A stretch of 64,000 nucleotides of DNA from Leuconostoc suionicum (lineage in GTDB: Bacteria; Bacillota; Bacilli; Lactobacillales; Lactobacillaceae): assembly GCF_001891125.1 (NCBI RefSeq), contig NZ_CP015247.1, positions 824,501 through 888,500 of the forward strand. Direction: 5' to 3'. The notes under the pieces were generated by a model that had not been told where the DNA came from, made no database searches, and saw nothing but the letters and a program-made list of their open reading frames with translations. Every line of letters begins with the position of its first letter. Within the stretch, counting starts at the first letter, position 1. Positions 55,472 to 64,000 of this stretch are shown here, piece after piece. A program made the position numbers and the translations under genes.

Positions 55472-56424
55472 ATGGCGAACTTAAATGATGTTGCACGGAA
55501 TGCTCATGTATCTAAAATGACGGTTAGTCGTGTAATCAACCACCCTGAACAAGTTTCAGAAGAACTGAAAGACCTTGTAGAGAAAGCAATTCAGGACGTT
55601 GGGTATGAACCAAATCGCATGGCAAAAGCGCTCGTGAACAAGCGCCATTATGTGATTAGATTTTTACTCTTGGAGGATGTCACAACAGTTGAACCAAATT
55701 ATGCCAAGCTATTGATTCATATTGCTAATTATCTCCAAGAGAGTGGCTACACGCTCGAAATAAGTACTGATTTAGCTGCCAATACAAACAATATTGACGG
55801 ATGATTGTTAGTGGTTGGCGTCAAACCGACTTAGAGGGTTTATCATTAGTGACTGTGCCGATTATTTTGTATGGTGTGGCGCCAGAAAATTCACATTTTT
55901 CTTATGTTGACGTTCATAATAAACAAGGAATTGAGATGGCAACGCAATATATGATAAACAGGGGTTATCAGGATATTTGGTACATTGGAATTGCAATTGA
56001 CTTACCATTTGCTAAGCAGCGGGCATTAGGTTATCGTTCGGTCATGAATAAATATGGTATGAGTCAAAAAGTTTTTGCGACAGAAAATCATGCCCACTCG
56101 GCAGATATATTAATGACGAATATGGTGACAAGTATTCAACCAAATACCGGTTTCGTCTGCGCGACAGATCGTATTGCTTTGGGCGTTGTCAGATCCTTGA
56201 CACGTATTTATGAAGTGCCAACTGACTTTGGGGTAATTGGCTTTGATGGTGTATTTATTGATCAAATTTCCTCACCACAATTAACGACAATTAGGCAACC
56301 GATTGCATTAATTGCAAAAAATTTGGTCAAGGAGATAGTGAACCGAGTTGAATCAAATAAAGAAAATACCAGGATTGAAGTTAATATTACGCCTGAACTA
56401 ATTATTCGTGATTCAACGCAATGA
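55472..56424 (+). pseudogene. LacI-family regulator split by a frameshift (ATGA)
   Basis: The first part, 55472-55804, encodes 110 aa with a normal HTH (LNDVARNAHVSKMTVSRVINHPEQVS) and hinge. It ends NIDG-stop at TGA 55802-55804. The second part, 55801-56424, begins MIVSGWRQ and has the rest of the sugar-binding domain (GVIGFDGVFIDQISSPQLTTIR). Joined, NIDG-MIVSG fits LacI proteins exactly, so one base appears to be lost between GG and ATG. The ATGA overlap could permit reinitiation and two polypeptides. There is no slippery heptamer at the site. It could also be a sequencing error. Confidence 0.8.
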
Positions 56425-56446
56425 AATGATGTTACCGTTAACATCG

Positions 56447-56504
56447 GGCAAACGCTTCCAAAAATTTATTAACTGCTTTATACTGTTCAATGTAAACGGT
56501 TACA
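56447..56504 (+). promoter_or_regulatory. Maltose transporter promoter flanked by two cre/MalR boxes
   Basis: TTCCAA (56456-56461), 17-bp spacer, TATACT (56479-56484). A weaker box GGCAAACGCTTCCA (56447-56460, 11 of 14) covers the -35, and TGTAAACGGTTACA (56491-56504) matches cre at all 14 positions just downstream of the start. Confidence 0.75.
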
Positions 56505-56530
56505 AAATTAATATTTTGGAGGCAGAAATA

Positions 56531-57883
56531 ATGGATGATAAGCATAAAGGGCAGGGATTGCCTAATTTGCCACTTAGCACAATTTGGATGTTAAGTTTTG
56601 GGTTCTTAGGTGTGCAAATGGCTTTTTCCTTGCAAAGTTCACAAATGGGAAGAATTTTCCAAACATTGGGTGCTGACCCAACAAAACTTGGTTTTTTCTT
56701 CATATTGCCACCTTTGGCTGGACTATTTGTTCAACCCTTGGTTGGTTACTTTTCAGATCGAACATGGACCAAGCGTTTTGGACGACGCATGCCATATTTG
56801 TTAGTTGGTGCATTGGTCTCGGTTATAGTAATGTTCCTGTTGCCAAATTCTGGTAGCTTTGGATTTTCTACAACTGCAGCACTATGGTTCGGCGCAATAA
56901 CGATTTTGTTTATGGATCTTAGTTCAAATGTGGCTATGCAACCTTTTAAAATGGTTGTTGGTGATATGGTTAATGAAGATCAGAAATCATACGCCTATTC
57001 TATTCAAAGTTTCTTATCAAATACAGGTTCTGTACTAGCCACAATTTTTCCGTTCTTGTTAACAGCAATTGGGGTTGCTAATACTGCTGATAAAGGACAG
57101 GTACCAGCTTCGGTTATTATTTCTTTTTACGTTGGTGCAATTGTATTAGTTGTCTTCTCACTAGTTGCAGTATTCAACGTGAAAGAATATGATGACGCAA
57201 CTTACGAGCTTTATCATGGTTACGCATTAAACACGCCAAATGATAATGATGGTGGGTTTCTAACTTTATTGAAGCGTGCACCAAAAACATTTTGGATGGT
57301 TACTGTGACACAATTCTTCTGCTGGATGGCTTTCCAATATTTGTGGACGTACGGAACGGGTGCAGTTGCAGATAATGTCTTTCATGCAACCGACCCAACA
57401 ACAGCAGGTTATCAAAATGGTGGAAACTGGTTCGGCATTTTGTCTGCGGTTTATGCGATCGCTGCCGTACTTTGGTCGTTAGTATTGTCTAAAATTCCGG
57501 CTGAGAAAAATAAATTTGGGTATGCTTTGTCGCTGCTATTAGGGGCATCAGGATTCATTTCAGTTTTCTTTATCCACTCACAATATCTTTTAATTGCATC
57601 TTTCATTTTGATTGGTATTTCATGGGCAGGGATGATGGCTTATCCATTTATCATGGTTACTAACGCATTGAACGGCGATCACATGGGCACTTATCTTGGG
57701 CTATTCAACGGTTCTATATGCTTACCACAAATTGTGGCGTCAGTCGCAAGTTTTGTTGTATTTCCAGCATTAGGATCACATTTTCCATCAATGATCTTAG
57801 TTTCAGGTGTTTTGATGCTATTGGGTGCAGTTAGTGTTGGTTTTATTAAAGAAATTCATAGTAATCCAGTGAATGCAGATTAA
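56531..57883 (+). CDS. malT: Maltose/glucoside MFS transporter
   Basis: 450 aa, about 12 helices, with the SLC45/GPH-like signature SFGFLGVQMAFSLQSSQMGRIFQTLG, VGYFSDRTWTKRFGRRMPY and AYPFIMVTNAL. Start 56531 follows TTGGAGG; the open frame goes further up without a site. It lies just before maltose phosphorylase, so it most likely brings in maltose with protons. A paralogue begins at 63803. Confidence 0.88.
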   Translation: MDDKHKGQGLPNLPLSTIWMLSFGFLGVQMAFSLQSSQMGRIFQTLGADPTKLGFFFILPPLAGLFVQPLVGYFSDRTWTKRFGRRMPYLLVGALVSVIVMFLLPNSGSFGFSTTAALWFGAITILFMDLSSNVAMQPFKMVVGDMVNEDQKSYAYSIQSFLSNTGSVLATIFPFLLTAIGVANTADKGQVPASVIISFYVGAIVLVVFSLVAVFNVKEYDDATYELYHGYALNTPNDNDGGFLTLLKRAPKTFWMVTVTQFFCWMAFQYLWTYGTGAVADNVFHATDPTTAGYQNGGNWFGILSAVYAIAAVLWSLVLSKIPAEKNKFGYALSLLLGASGFISVFFIHSQYLLIASFILIGISWAGMMAYPFIMVTNALNGDHMGTYLGLFNGSICLPQIVASVASFVVFPALGSHFPSMILVSGVLMLLGAVSVGFIKEIHSNPVNAD

Positions 57884-57933
57884 TATAGTTAATGAAATAA
57901 CGTTACCGTAAAGAAGAACGAGGCATAAAAATA

Positions 57934-60192
57934 ATGAAAAGAATCTTTGAAATTAACCCTTGGACAGTTGCAACGCATAATTTAGATCCTGAAGACAAAC
58001 GCCTACAGGAATCTATGACTAGTTTGGGGAACGAATATATGGGTATGCGTGGTATGTTTGAAGAAGTTTATTCAGGCGATACACACCAAGGTATCTATAT
58101 TGGAGGTGTGTGGTTTCCAGATAAAACAAGAGTTGGCTGGTGGAAAAACGGGTATCCACTATACTTTGGAAAAGCTATCAATGCTTTGAATTTTGTGAAA
58201 GCAGACATTTATATTGATGGGCATCAAATTGATTTAGCCAAGAATGAGTTTCAGGATTTTGAAGTATCCTTAGACATGAAACATGGCGTTTTGAATCGTC
58301 GGTTTACAGTCTTTGGCGTTGAAGTTCAGGTATCGCGTTTCGTTTCAGCTGCGTTTAAAGAGCTAGCGGATATTCATTATACTTTTACATCTGTTGATGG
58401 ATATAAGCACAACATACGTTTTGATGCTAGCATTGATGCTGATGTAGTCAATGAAGATGCTAATTATGACGAAAAATTTTGGCAAGTCTTAGATGCCGGT
58501 AATGGTGTCTCATCGTCATTTATTGCCACACAAACCATTGAAAATCCATTTGGTGTGCCACAATTCACAGTGGTTGCTCGTCAAAGCTTCATTGGTGGCG
58601 AAAAGCACGGCACTAATCGTGGAACAAAAGAAGTTACTGATGACTTTGATATTGAGGTACCAACTAGCGGCACAGTAAATTTTGAAAAGCGTGTCATCGT
58701 AACCACTTCTCGAGATTACGATAGTTTAAAAGAAACTATAGATGCTGGGACAGCGTTGACGGACGAAGTTTTAGAAAAATCTTATCAAGAATTATATGAA
58801 GACCATGCGCAAGAATGGTTGAAACGGTGGGAGAAGGCTGACGTTCAAATTGAAGGTGATGATGCTGCGCAACAAGGTATTCGGTTCAATTTGTTCCACC
58901 TCTTCTCAACTTATTATGGTAATGATCCACGGCTAAATATTGGACCAAAAGGATTCACCGGTGAAAAATATGGTGGTGCAACGTACTGGGACACAGAAGC
59001 TTTTGCCATTCCGGTCTATCTAGGTGTTGCTGATCCATCAGTTACAAGATCACTGTTGCAATATCGTTTTGATCAACTTGATGGTGCCTTTCATAATGCT
59101 AAACAACAAGGTCTAAAAGGGGCGCTTTATCCTATGGTGACTTTTGATGGTATTGAATCTCATAATGAGTGGGAAATAACATTTGAAGAAATTCACCGTA
59201 ATTCAACTATTGCTTATGCGATTTATAATTATACAAATATTACCGGAGATCATTCTTGGTTAGATGGGGATGGGGCGCAAGTACTTTACAGCATCGCGCG
59301 TTTCTGGGCTGACCGTGTTCACTATTCAAAACGCAATGATCAGTATATGATTCACGGTGTCACTGGACCCAATGAATATGAAAATAATGTTAATAATAAT
59401 TACTACACTAATTGGATGGCTAAATGGGTCTTACAGTATTCGCTTGATCACTATGACGAAATTAATGATAAGCAAAAGACAAAGCTAGCTATTACCGATG
59501 AAGAGTTGGTTCAATGGCAAGATATTGTTACTAAAATGTATTTACCAGAAGCTGATGTTGATACAAAAAATGGCAAAAAACATATTTTTGTACAACATGA
59601 TACATTTTTGGATAAAGATTTAACCCCAATTGCTGATATGCCACAAAATATTCGTCCAATCAACCAGAACTGGTCTTGGGATCGAATACTGCGGTCGCCA
59701 TATATTAAGCAATCTGACACTTTGCACGCAATGTTCTATTTTCCTGATGCCTTTACTGAAGAAGAGAAACGTAACAATTTTAACTTTTATGAGCCACTGA
59801 CTGTGCACGAATCATCATTATCACCGTCAGTTCATGCGATATTGGCTGCTGATTTGCAAATGGTTGACAAAGCTGTTGAAATGTATGAACGCGCTGCACG
59901 ATTGGATTTGGATAATTACAATAATGATACTGATGATGGGTTGCATATTACTGCGATGACCGGTTCATGGTTGGCAATCGTGCAGGGATTTGCCGGGATG
60001 CGAGTACGAAATGACGAAATACACTTAAAGCCATTTTTGCCTAAAAATTGGACAAAATACGCATTCCGTTTGGTTTTTCGTGGCCATGTTTTGGAAGTGA
60101 CGGTTGACAAAGAAGGTACAGATGTCCAACTGATTTCTGGTGACCCACTTACGATTAATTTATTGGGTGAACAAGTCACGTTAACGAGATAA
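57934..60192 (+). CDS. mapA: Maltose phosphorylase (GH65)
   Basis: 752 aa. (alpha/alpha)6-barrel family GH65; acid Glu481 lies in VTGPNEYENNVNNN, and phosphate-binding HESSLSPSVHA is near residue 629. Splits maltose with inorganic phosphate into glucose and beta-glucose 1-phosphate, saving ATP. Kojibiose and trehalose phosphorylases are similar, but the neighbours (transporter, PgmB, MalR, GH13) argue for maltose. No terminator lies between it and the adjacent genes. Confidence 0.9.
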   Translation: MKRIFEINPWTVATHNLDPEDKRLQESMTSLGNEYMGMRGMFEEVYSGDTHQGIYIGGVWFPDKTRVGWWKNGYPLYFGKAINALNFVKADIYIDGHQIDLAKNEFQDFEVSLDMKHGVLNRRFTVFGVEVQVSRFVSAAFKELADIHYTFTSVDGYKHNIRFDASIDADVVNEDANYDEKFWQVLDAGNGVSSSFIATQTIENPFGVPQFTVVARQSFIGGEKHGTNRGTKEVTDDFDIEVPTSGTVNFEKRVIVTTSRDYDSLKETIDAGTALTDEVLEKSYQELYEDHAQEWLKRWEKADVQIEGDDAAQQGIRFNLFHLFSTYYGNDPRLNIGPKGFTGEKYGGATYWDTEAFAIPVYLGVADPSVTRSLLQYRFDQLDGAFHNAKQQGLKGALYPMVTFDGIESHNEWEITFEEIHRNSTIAYAIYNYTNITGDHSWLDGDGAQVLYSIARFWADRVHYSKRNDQYMIHGVTGPNEYENNVNNNYYTNWMAKWVLQYSLDHYDEINDKQKTKLAITDEELVQWQDIVTKMYLPEADVDTKNGKKHIFVQHDTFLDKDLTPIADMPQNIRPINQNWSWDRILRSPYIKQSDTLHAMFYFPDAFTEEEKRNNFNFYEPLTVHESSLSPSVHAILAADLQMVDKAVEMYERAARLDLDNYNNDTDDGLHITAMTGSWLAIVQGFAGMRVRNDEIHLKPFLPKNWTKYAFRLVFRGHVLEVTVDKEGTDVQLISGDPLTINLLGEQVTLTR

Positions 60193-60211
60193 CAAAGAGG
60201 AGGACAAATCA

Positions 60212-60898
60212 ATGCAAAAATTTAAAGATATTAAGGGATTTGCTTTTGATTTAGATGGGGTCATTGCAGATACAGCTCGATTTCATGGACAAGCTTGGCA
60301 TCAGACTGCTGATGAAGTCGGCACAACTTGGACACCACAATTGGCTGAATCACTCAAAGGTATTAGTCGCATGGAATCATTGCAAATGATTTTAGACGCG
60401 GGTAATCATACGGATGATTTTTCACAAGTTGATAAAGAAGCACTTGCTGAAAAGAAAAATCATTTTTATCAACGATTGATTGCAACATTAACGGAGGAAG
60501 ACATATTGCCGGGGATGAAAAGTTTTATTCATTCGGCTAAAGTGGCAGGGTACAAAATGTCTATTGCCTCAGCCTCAAAAAACGCTCCTATGATTCTTGA
60601 TCATTTGGGATTAGCAAATGATTTTGTTGGAATAGTGGATCCAGCAACACTGACAAAGGGAAAACCAGATCCTGAAATTTTTGTTAGGGCTGCAGAAGTG
60701 CTAGAATTGTCACCTAATCAAGTCATTGGATTAGAAGACTCAGCAGCCGGTATCGAGTCAATTAATAGTGCTGGTCAAATATCGTTGGCAATTGGTGATG
60801 CAGTTGTTTTATCGGCTGCTGATTTGATTTTCAGTTCGACTGCCGATGTTACTCTGCAAAGTATTCAATCTAAAATGGACAAAATCAAGTCCAACTAA
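60212..60898 (+). CDS. pgmB: Beta-phosphoglucomutase
   Basis: 228 aa HAD-family enzyme. Nucleophile Asp13 and acid/base Asp15 in FDLDGVIADTARFH, then SIASASKNAP, KGKPDPEIF and GLEDSAAGIESI. Converts beta-glucose 1-phosphate from the phosphorylase into glucose 6-phosphate. GAGGAGG precedes ATG, 19 bp after the phosphorylase stop. It ends the operon before a terminator. Confidence 0.95.
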   Translation: MQKFKDIKGFAFDLDGVIADTARFHGQAWHQTADEVGTTWTPQLAESLKGISRMESLQMILDAGNHTDDFSQVDKEALAEKKNHFYQRLIATLTEEDILPGMKSFIHSAKVAGYKMSIASASKNAPMILDHLGLANDFVGIVDPATLTKGKPDPEIFVRAAEVLELSPNQVIGLEDSAAGIESINSAGQISLAIGDAVVLSAADLIFSSTADVTLQSIQSKMDKIKSN

Positions 60899-60900
60899 AA

Positions 60901-60943
60901 GAAAATCATTAAAGCTACTAGAAATAAGCTTTAATGATTTTTT
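60901..60943. terminator. Bidirectional terminator pgmB / malR
   Basis: Perfect 15-bp stem AAAATCATTAAAGCT / AGCTTTAATGATTTT with a 10-nt loop between convergent genes. Confidence 0.92.
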
Positions 60944-60949
60944 ATTGTG

Positions 60950-61957
60950 CTAATTATTTTTGTCAAGTGTTGTCACTGTGCCTGACGGGACGATTTTAGT
61001 CTCTGTAAAGAAAACAGCATGTGGCGCTAATTCCTGTTCATCTAGTGCCGAAATAGCTAACTGTCCCATCAATTGGAAATCCTGTTTGGCAGCACTGAGA
61101 ATGGGGCGGGTTATTTGTGCTATTTCAGTACCGTCAATTGTTATGATAGATAAGTCTTTTGGAACATCAATTTGAGCATCTTTAGCACCATTGAGGATGC
61201 CAACACTGATAATATCAGCCGAACCAATTGCTGCTGTAAAAGGTAACGGGATACCAAAATGTTTGATAGCATCCATTCTGGTTTGGTAAGCATTCTCTGT
61301 TCCCCATATGAAGTCGGGGTGATGTTCAATTCCATGTTTTGAAAGTGCGTCAATAAATCCTTGTCTTCGTAACTTAGCAACAATTGAATTTGGATTTGAA
61401 GCACCAATGAGCGCAATCTTTTCGTGGCCATGTTCGTAAAGATAATCAACAATTTGGTGCATCATAACATAATTATCAGAGGAAATTGAAGGGATTTCAT
61501 TGTTTAATTGGTTTGAAACGCTAAGAAGTTGGACACCAGTACTGGTCAGCAAGTTAAAAACTGGGTCAGCGATTTCAATATCCACTGCCAACATGACAAT
61601 TGCTAGCACTTTTCGAGATAGCAAAGAATGAACGGTTTGCAGCTGTTGTTCTTTGTTTACATCGACAAAAGCAATAAGTAATTCATAGTTGAGTTCATAC
61701 GCTTTAGATCGCATGCCCTTAATAATTTCATCAGCAAAATTAGTATGCTCGCTTGGTACTAACACGCCAATAACGCGACTTTGTTTTTGTGATAAATCGG
61801 CTGCTGATTGATTCTTAAGATAACCCATTGATTCTGCAAGTTCACGAACTCTTTTTGCTGTATCCGCATTAAAACGACCTCGATTAGTTAAAATTCGAGA
61901 TACGGATGCCGGTGAAAGACCAGCTTTATCTGCAATGTCTTTAATAGTGATAGCCAT
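60950..61957 (-). CDS. malR: LacI-family regulator, MalR-like
   Basis: 335 aa. HTH ITIKDIADKAGLSPASVSRILTNRGRFNADT and hinge MGYLKNQSAADLSQ; effector domain with KIALIGASNPNSIV, IGSADIISVGIL and ITIDGTEIAQITRPILSA. Divergent from the GH13 gene, with two LacI-type boxes between (61995-62031). Its own promoter -10 lies only 7 bp before the ATG and no Shine-Dalgarno is visible, so the mRNA may be leaderless. Confidence 0.88.
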   Translation of the reverse strand: MAITIKDIADKAGLSPASVSRILTNRGRFNADTAKRVRELAESMGYLKNQSAADLSQKQSRVIGVLVPSEHTNFADEIIKGMRSKAYELNYELLIAFVDVNKEQQLQTVHSLLSRKVLAIVMLAVDIEIADPVFNLLTSTGVQLLSVSNQLNNEIPSISSDNYVMMHQIVDYLYEHGHEKIALIGASNPNSIVAKLRRQGFIDALSKHGIEHHPDFIWGTENAYQTRMDAIKHFGIPLPFTAAIGSADIISVGILNGAKDAQIDVPKDLSIITIDGTEIAQITRPILSAAKQDFQLMGQLAISALDEQELAPHAVFFTETKIVPSGTVTTLDKNN

Positions 61958-61964
61958 ATCAATT

Positions 61965-61992
61965 ATTATAACCTAAAAAGGTTGACTTTCAA
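61965..61992 (-). promoter_or_regulatory. malR promoter suggesting leaderless mRNA
   Basis: On the minus strand TTGAAA (61992-61987), 16-bp spacer, TATAAT (61970-61965), then only AATTGAT before ATG 61957. Transcription should start at or next to the start codon. Confidence 0.6.
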
Positions 61993-61994
61993 TA

Positions 61995-62031
61995 TGGAAG
62001 CGTTTACAATGTTATTGCGTAAACGTTTACC
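61995..62031. promoter_or_regulatory. Two LacI/CcpA-type boxes, malR / GH13
   Basis: TGGAAGCGTTTACA (61995-62008, 13 of 14 cre) and CGTAAACGTTTACC (62018-62031, 12 of 14) with perfect core GTAAACGTTTAC. Centres are 23 bp apart, about two helix turns, favouring cooperative binding. Confidence 0.7.
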
Positions 62032-62054
62032 CAGAAAATATTAGGATGGTACTT

Positions 62055-63725
62055 ATGGAAAAAATACAGTGGTGGCAGAAAGCTGTTGTCTACCAAATTT
62101 ATCCCAGAAGCTTTCAAGATAGTAACGGAGATGGTGTGGGGGATATACCTGGCATTATTGAACGATTACCCTATTTGAAAGATCTTGGTGTCCAAGTGAT
62201 TTGGCTAAGTCCAATTTATCAGTCGCCAAATGATGATAATGGCTATGACATTAGTGATTATCGTGAAGTCTTACCAGAGTTTGGAACAATGGCAGATGTT
62301 CAAAAAATGCTTGAGGTAGCACATCATTTAGGGCTAAAAATTATGATGGATTTGGTCGTCAACCATACTTCTGATGAACATCAATGGTTTCAAGAGAGTC
62401 GTAAAAATAAGGATAATCCTTATCGCAATTATTATATTTGGCGAGATCCTGTGGATGGACACGAACCTAATAACTGGTTATCAGACTTTGGTGGATCAGC
62501 ATGGGAATTTGACAATAATACACAACAATATTATTTGCACCTATTCTCAAAGAAACAACCAGATCTTAATTGGGATAACCCTGATTTACGAAAAAATATT
62601 TACGATACGATGAAATGGTGGTTAGATCAAGGTGTTGATGGTTTCCGCATGGATGTTATTAACCTAATTTCAAAACCATCAGATTTACCAAATGATCCAA
62701 ATGTCACTTTAGAAAATCATGGCTCATCAATGGATTTTGTCGCTAATGGACCAAATATTCATGAGTATTTACAAGAGATGAATCAAGAGGTATTGTCAAA
62801 ACATGACATCATTACTGTTGGTGAAACGCCAGGTGTATCAACAAGTGATGCAATGAAATATGCCGGATTTGATTCGCATGAGTTGCAGATGATTTTCCAG
62901 TTTGAACATACAGAAATCGATAATAGTCCCGAGGGACTAGGTAAGTGGAGTGATGAACGTTTCAAGTTGGTTGATTTAAAACGTATTTTATCCAAATGGC
63001 AAAATGATTTGTATGGTAAGGCTTGGAACAGTCTGTATTGGAACAATCATGATCGACCAAGAGTAGTCTCACGATTTGGGAATGATTCAGACGAATATCG
63101 TATATTATCTGCTAAAATGTTAGCTGCAACTTTACATTTTATGCAGGGAACACCTTATATTTACCAAGGTGAAGAAATTGGTATGACCAATATTGACCTA
63201 CCATCTATTAAAGACTACCAAGATATTGATACCTTGAATGCATATAATGATTTAGTTGTTCAACAAAAACGAGTTACTGCTGATAAAATGATGTCTTATG
63301 TTCATCATTCTTCAAGAGACAATGCACGAACACCAATGCAATGGGATAACATTAAAAATGCCGGATTCACTGATAGTCACCCATGGTTAAGTGTTAATCC
63401 TAATTACCAGACCATCAATGTGGCAGATGCATTAACTGATCAACAGTCAATTTTTCATTTTTACCAAAAGCTCATCGCCTTAAGGCAAGAGCTACCTATT
63501 ATCACGACTGGAAAGTATGAAGTGTTGGATCTAGAAGACGCATCTGTTTATGCTTACAAGCGTATTGACAAAAACACGCAATTACTGGTTATTAGTAACT
63601 TTACTGATCAAAAGCAAACACGTCATTACGATCGAACCCAATCTGCACAATTAGTTATAAGTAATTATTCAGATGATCAAGGGGACGTACTCAGACCTTA
63701 TGAATCAAAAGTATATATGTTTTAA
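62055..63725 (+). CDS. Oligo-1,6-glucosidase / alpha-glucosidase (GH13_31)
   Basis: 556 aa. Opens WWQKAVVYQIYPRSFQDSNGDG. Catalytic Asp200 (DGFRMDV), Glu257 (TVGETPG) and Asp333 (NNHDRPR) match D199, E255 and D329 of the Bacillus enzyme. The residue after the nucleophile is Val, which is known to favour alpha-1,6 over alpha-1,4 linkages (Ala/Thr/Gly in maltases). It should act on isomaltose, panose and dextran fragments in the cytoplasm. AGGA lies 8 bp before ATG 62055; ATG 62046 is less well placed. Confidence 0.92.
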   Translation: MEKIQWWQKAVVYQIYPRSFQDSNGDGVGDIPGIIERLPYLKDLGVQVIWLSPIYQSPNDDNGYDISDYREVLPEFGTMADVQKMLEVAHHLGLKIMMDLVVNHTSDEHQWFQESRKNKDNPYRNYYIWRDPVDGHEPNNWLSDFGGSAWEFDNNTQQYYLHLFSKKQPDLNWDNPDLRKNIYDTMKWWLDQGVDGFRMDVINLISKPSDLPNDPNVTLENHGSSMDFVANGPNIHEYLQEMNQEVLSKHDIITVGETPGVSTSDAMKYAGFDSHELQMIFQFEHTEIDNSPEGLGKWSDERFKLVDLKRILSKWQNDLYGKAWNSLYWNNHDRPRVVSRFGNDSDEYRILSAKMLAATLHFMQGTPYIYQGEEIGMTNIDLPSIKDYQDIDTLNAYNDLVVQQKRVTADKMMSYVHHSSRDNARTPMQWDNIKNAGFTDSHPWLSVNPNYQTINVADALTDQQSIFHFYQKLIALRQELPIITTGKYEVLDLEDASVYAYKRIDKNTQLLVISNFTDQKQTRHYDRTQSAQLVISNYSDDQGDVLRPYESKVYMF

Positions 63726-63735
63726 TTCAATAAAA

Positions 63736-63749
63736 TGTAAGCGGTTACT
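63736..63749 (+). promoter_or_regulatory. cre before the second glucoside transporter
   Basis: TGTAAGCGGTTACT matches cre at 13 of 14 positions, 54 bp before the transporter start. Confidence 0.65.
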
Positions 63750-63802
63750 TGAATCCTATTATTTTAAATTTTTATAGAATCACTTAATTAAGGAGAGTGA
63801 AT

Positions 63803-64000
63803 ATGATGAGTAGTAACGAGCACAAAAAAGGTCAGCTTCCGATGCTGACTAGCATGCAGCTATTTCTAATGACTTTTGGCTATGCAGGCGTCCAGGTTGC
63901 CTTTTCGGTTCAAACTGGCAATATGGGAAGAATATTCCAGACCTTAGGTTCCGACCCAACTAAATTAGGATTTTTCTTCATCTTGCCCCCTTTGGCAGGT
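63803..64000 (+). CDS. MFS glucoside transporter, N-terminal part (partial)
   Basis: The first 66 codons run to the window end. TFGYAGVQVAFSVQTGNMGRIFQTLG and DPTKLGFFFILPPLAG are almost the same as in the transporter at 56531-57883, so it is a paralogue. AGGAG sits 7 bp before the first of two ATGs. Following the oligo-1,6-glucosidase, it may import isomaltose-type sugars. Confidence 0.88.
   Translation, partial: MMSSNEHKKGQLPMLTSMQLFLMTFGYAGVQVAFSVQTGNMGRIFQTLGSDPTKLGFFFILPPLAG

Noticed and set aside
57884-57933. cre-like box between the maltose transporter and phosphorylase (AACGTTACCG)
   Set aside because: Fewer than 10 of 14 consensus positions fit and the gap is short, consistent with simple co-transcription.
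1-64000. Insertion sequences, prophage, CRISPR arrays, tRNA or rRNA genes
   Set aside because: None could be supported: no transposase, integrase, capsid or Cas-like protein, no regular spacer array, and no tRNA-like cloverleaf noticed by eye.

Overview
The window looks like chromosomal DNA of a low-GC lactic acid bacterium, most probably Leuconostoc and plausibly L. citreum. This is inferred from AT-rich, Leuconostoc-like gene content and from a giant two-catalytic-domain glucansucrase (15142..23751) that closely resembles DSR-E, known from L. citreum NRRL B-1299. No rRNA, tRNA, CRISPR array, insertion sequence or prophage gene was recognised.

Layout. 1-2944: end of a sugar-transporter gene followed by intracellular GH5 and GH43 glycosidases. 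3134-7333: azlC plus an azlD whose frame is broken exactly at a TTTTTTA heptamer, then a MerR regulator with two matching MerR-type promoters in front of a CPBP membrane protease and a membrane-anchored PAF-acetylhydrolase-like esterase. 7471-14024: complete L-arabinose locus (araR, then araA-transporter-araB-araD) with a clear promoter, AraR box and cre. 14105-23751: an Rgg-type regulator divergent from the DSR-E-like sucrase, whose N-terminus carries ten 60-bp tandem repeats. 24000-28379: stress cluster (short-chain dehydrogenase, GlsB-AmaP-DUF2273-Asp23 operon, a second GlsB, tiny proteins). 28476-41496: aldo/keto reductase, sugar porter, pyruvyl-transferase-like protein, a LacI-regulated cluster (DUF1593 hydrolase, MFS, GH3), an FMN reductase, a DUF697 protein, a second CPBP protein and a 2'-5' RNA ligase-like protein.

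41836-47866: galR-aga-galK-galT for alpha-galactosides. 48005-54376: a short UvrA-like ATPase, then an AraC regulator divergent from an MFS transporter and a GH51 arabinofuranosidase. 54483-64000: maltose/isomaltose locus with two LacI genes (the second frameshifted), transporter, GH65 maltose phosphorylase, beta-phosphoglucomutase, a third LacI regulator and a GH13 oligo-1,6-glucosidase, ending inside a second transporter gene.

How it works together. Arabinosyl, xylosyl, galactosyl and glucosyl oligosaccharides from plant material enter through proton-coupled MFS carriers and are cut inside the cell, because none of the glycosidases carries a signal peptide. The only clearly secreted enzyme is the sucrase, which would build an alpha-1,6 glucan with (by homology) alpha-1,2 branches. 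The GH13 enzyme has the valine after its nucleophile that is associated with alpha-1,6 specificity, so it may recycle isomalto-oligosaccharides. CcpA-type cre boxes precede most of the catabolic operons and also two stress units.
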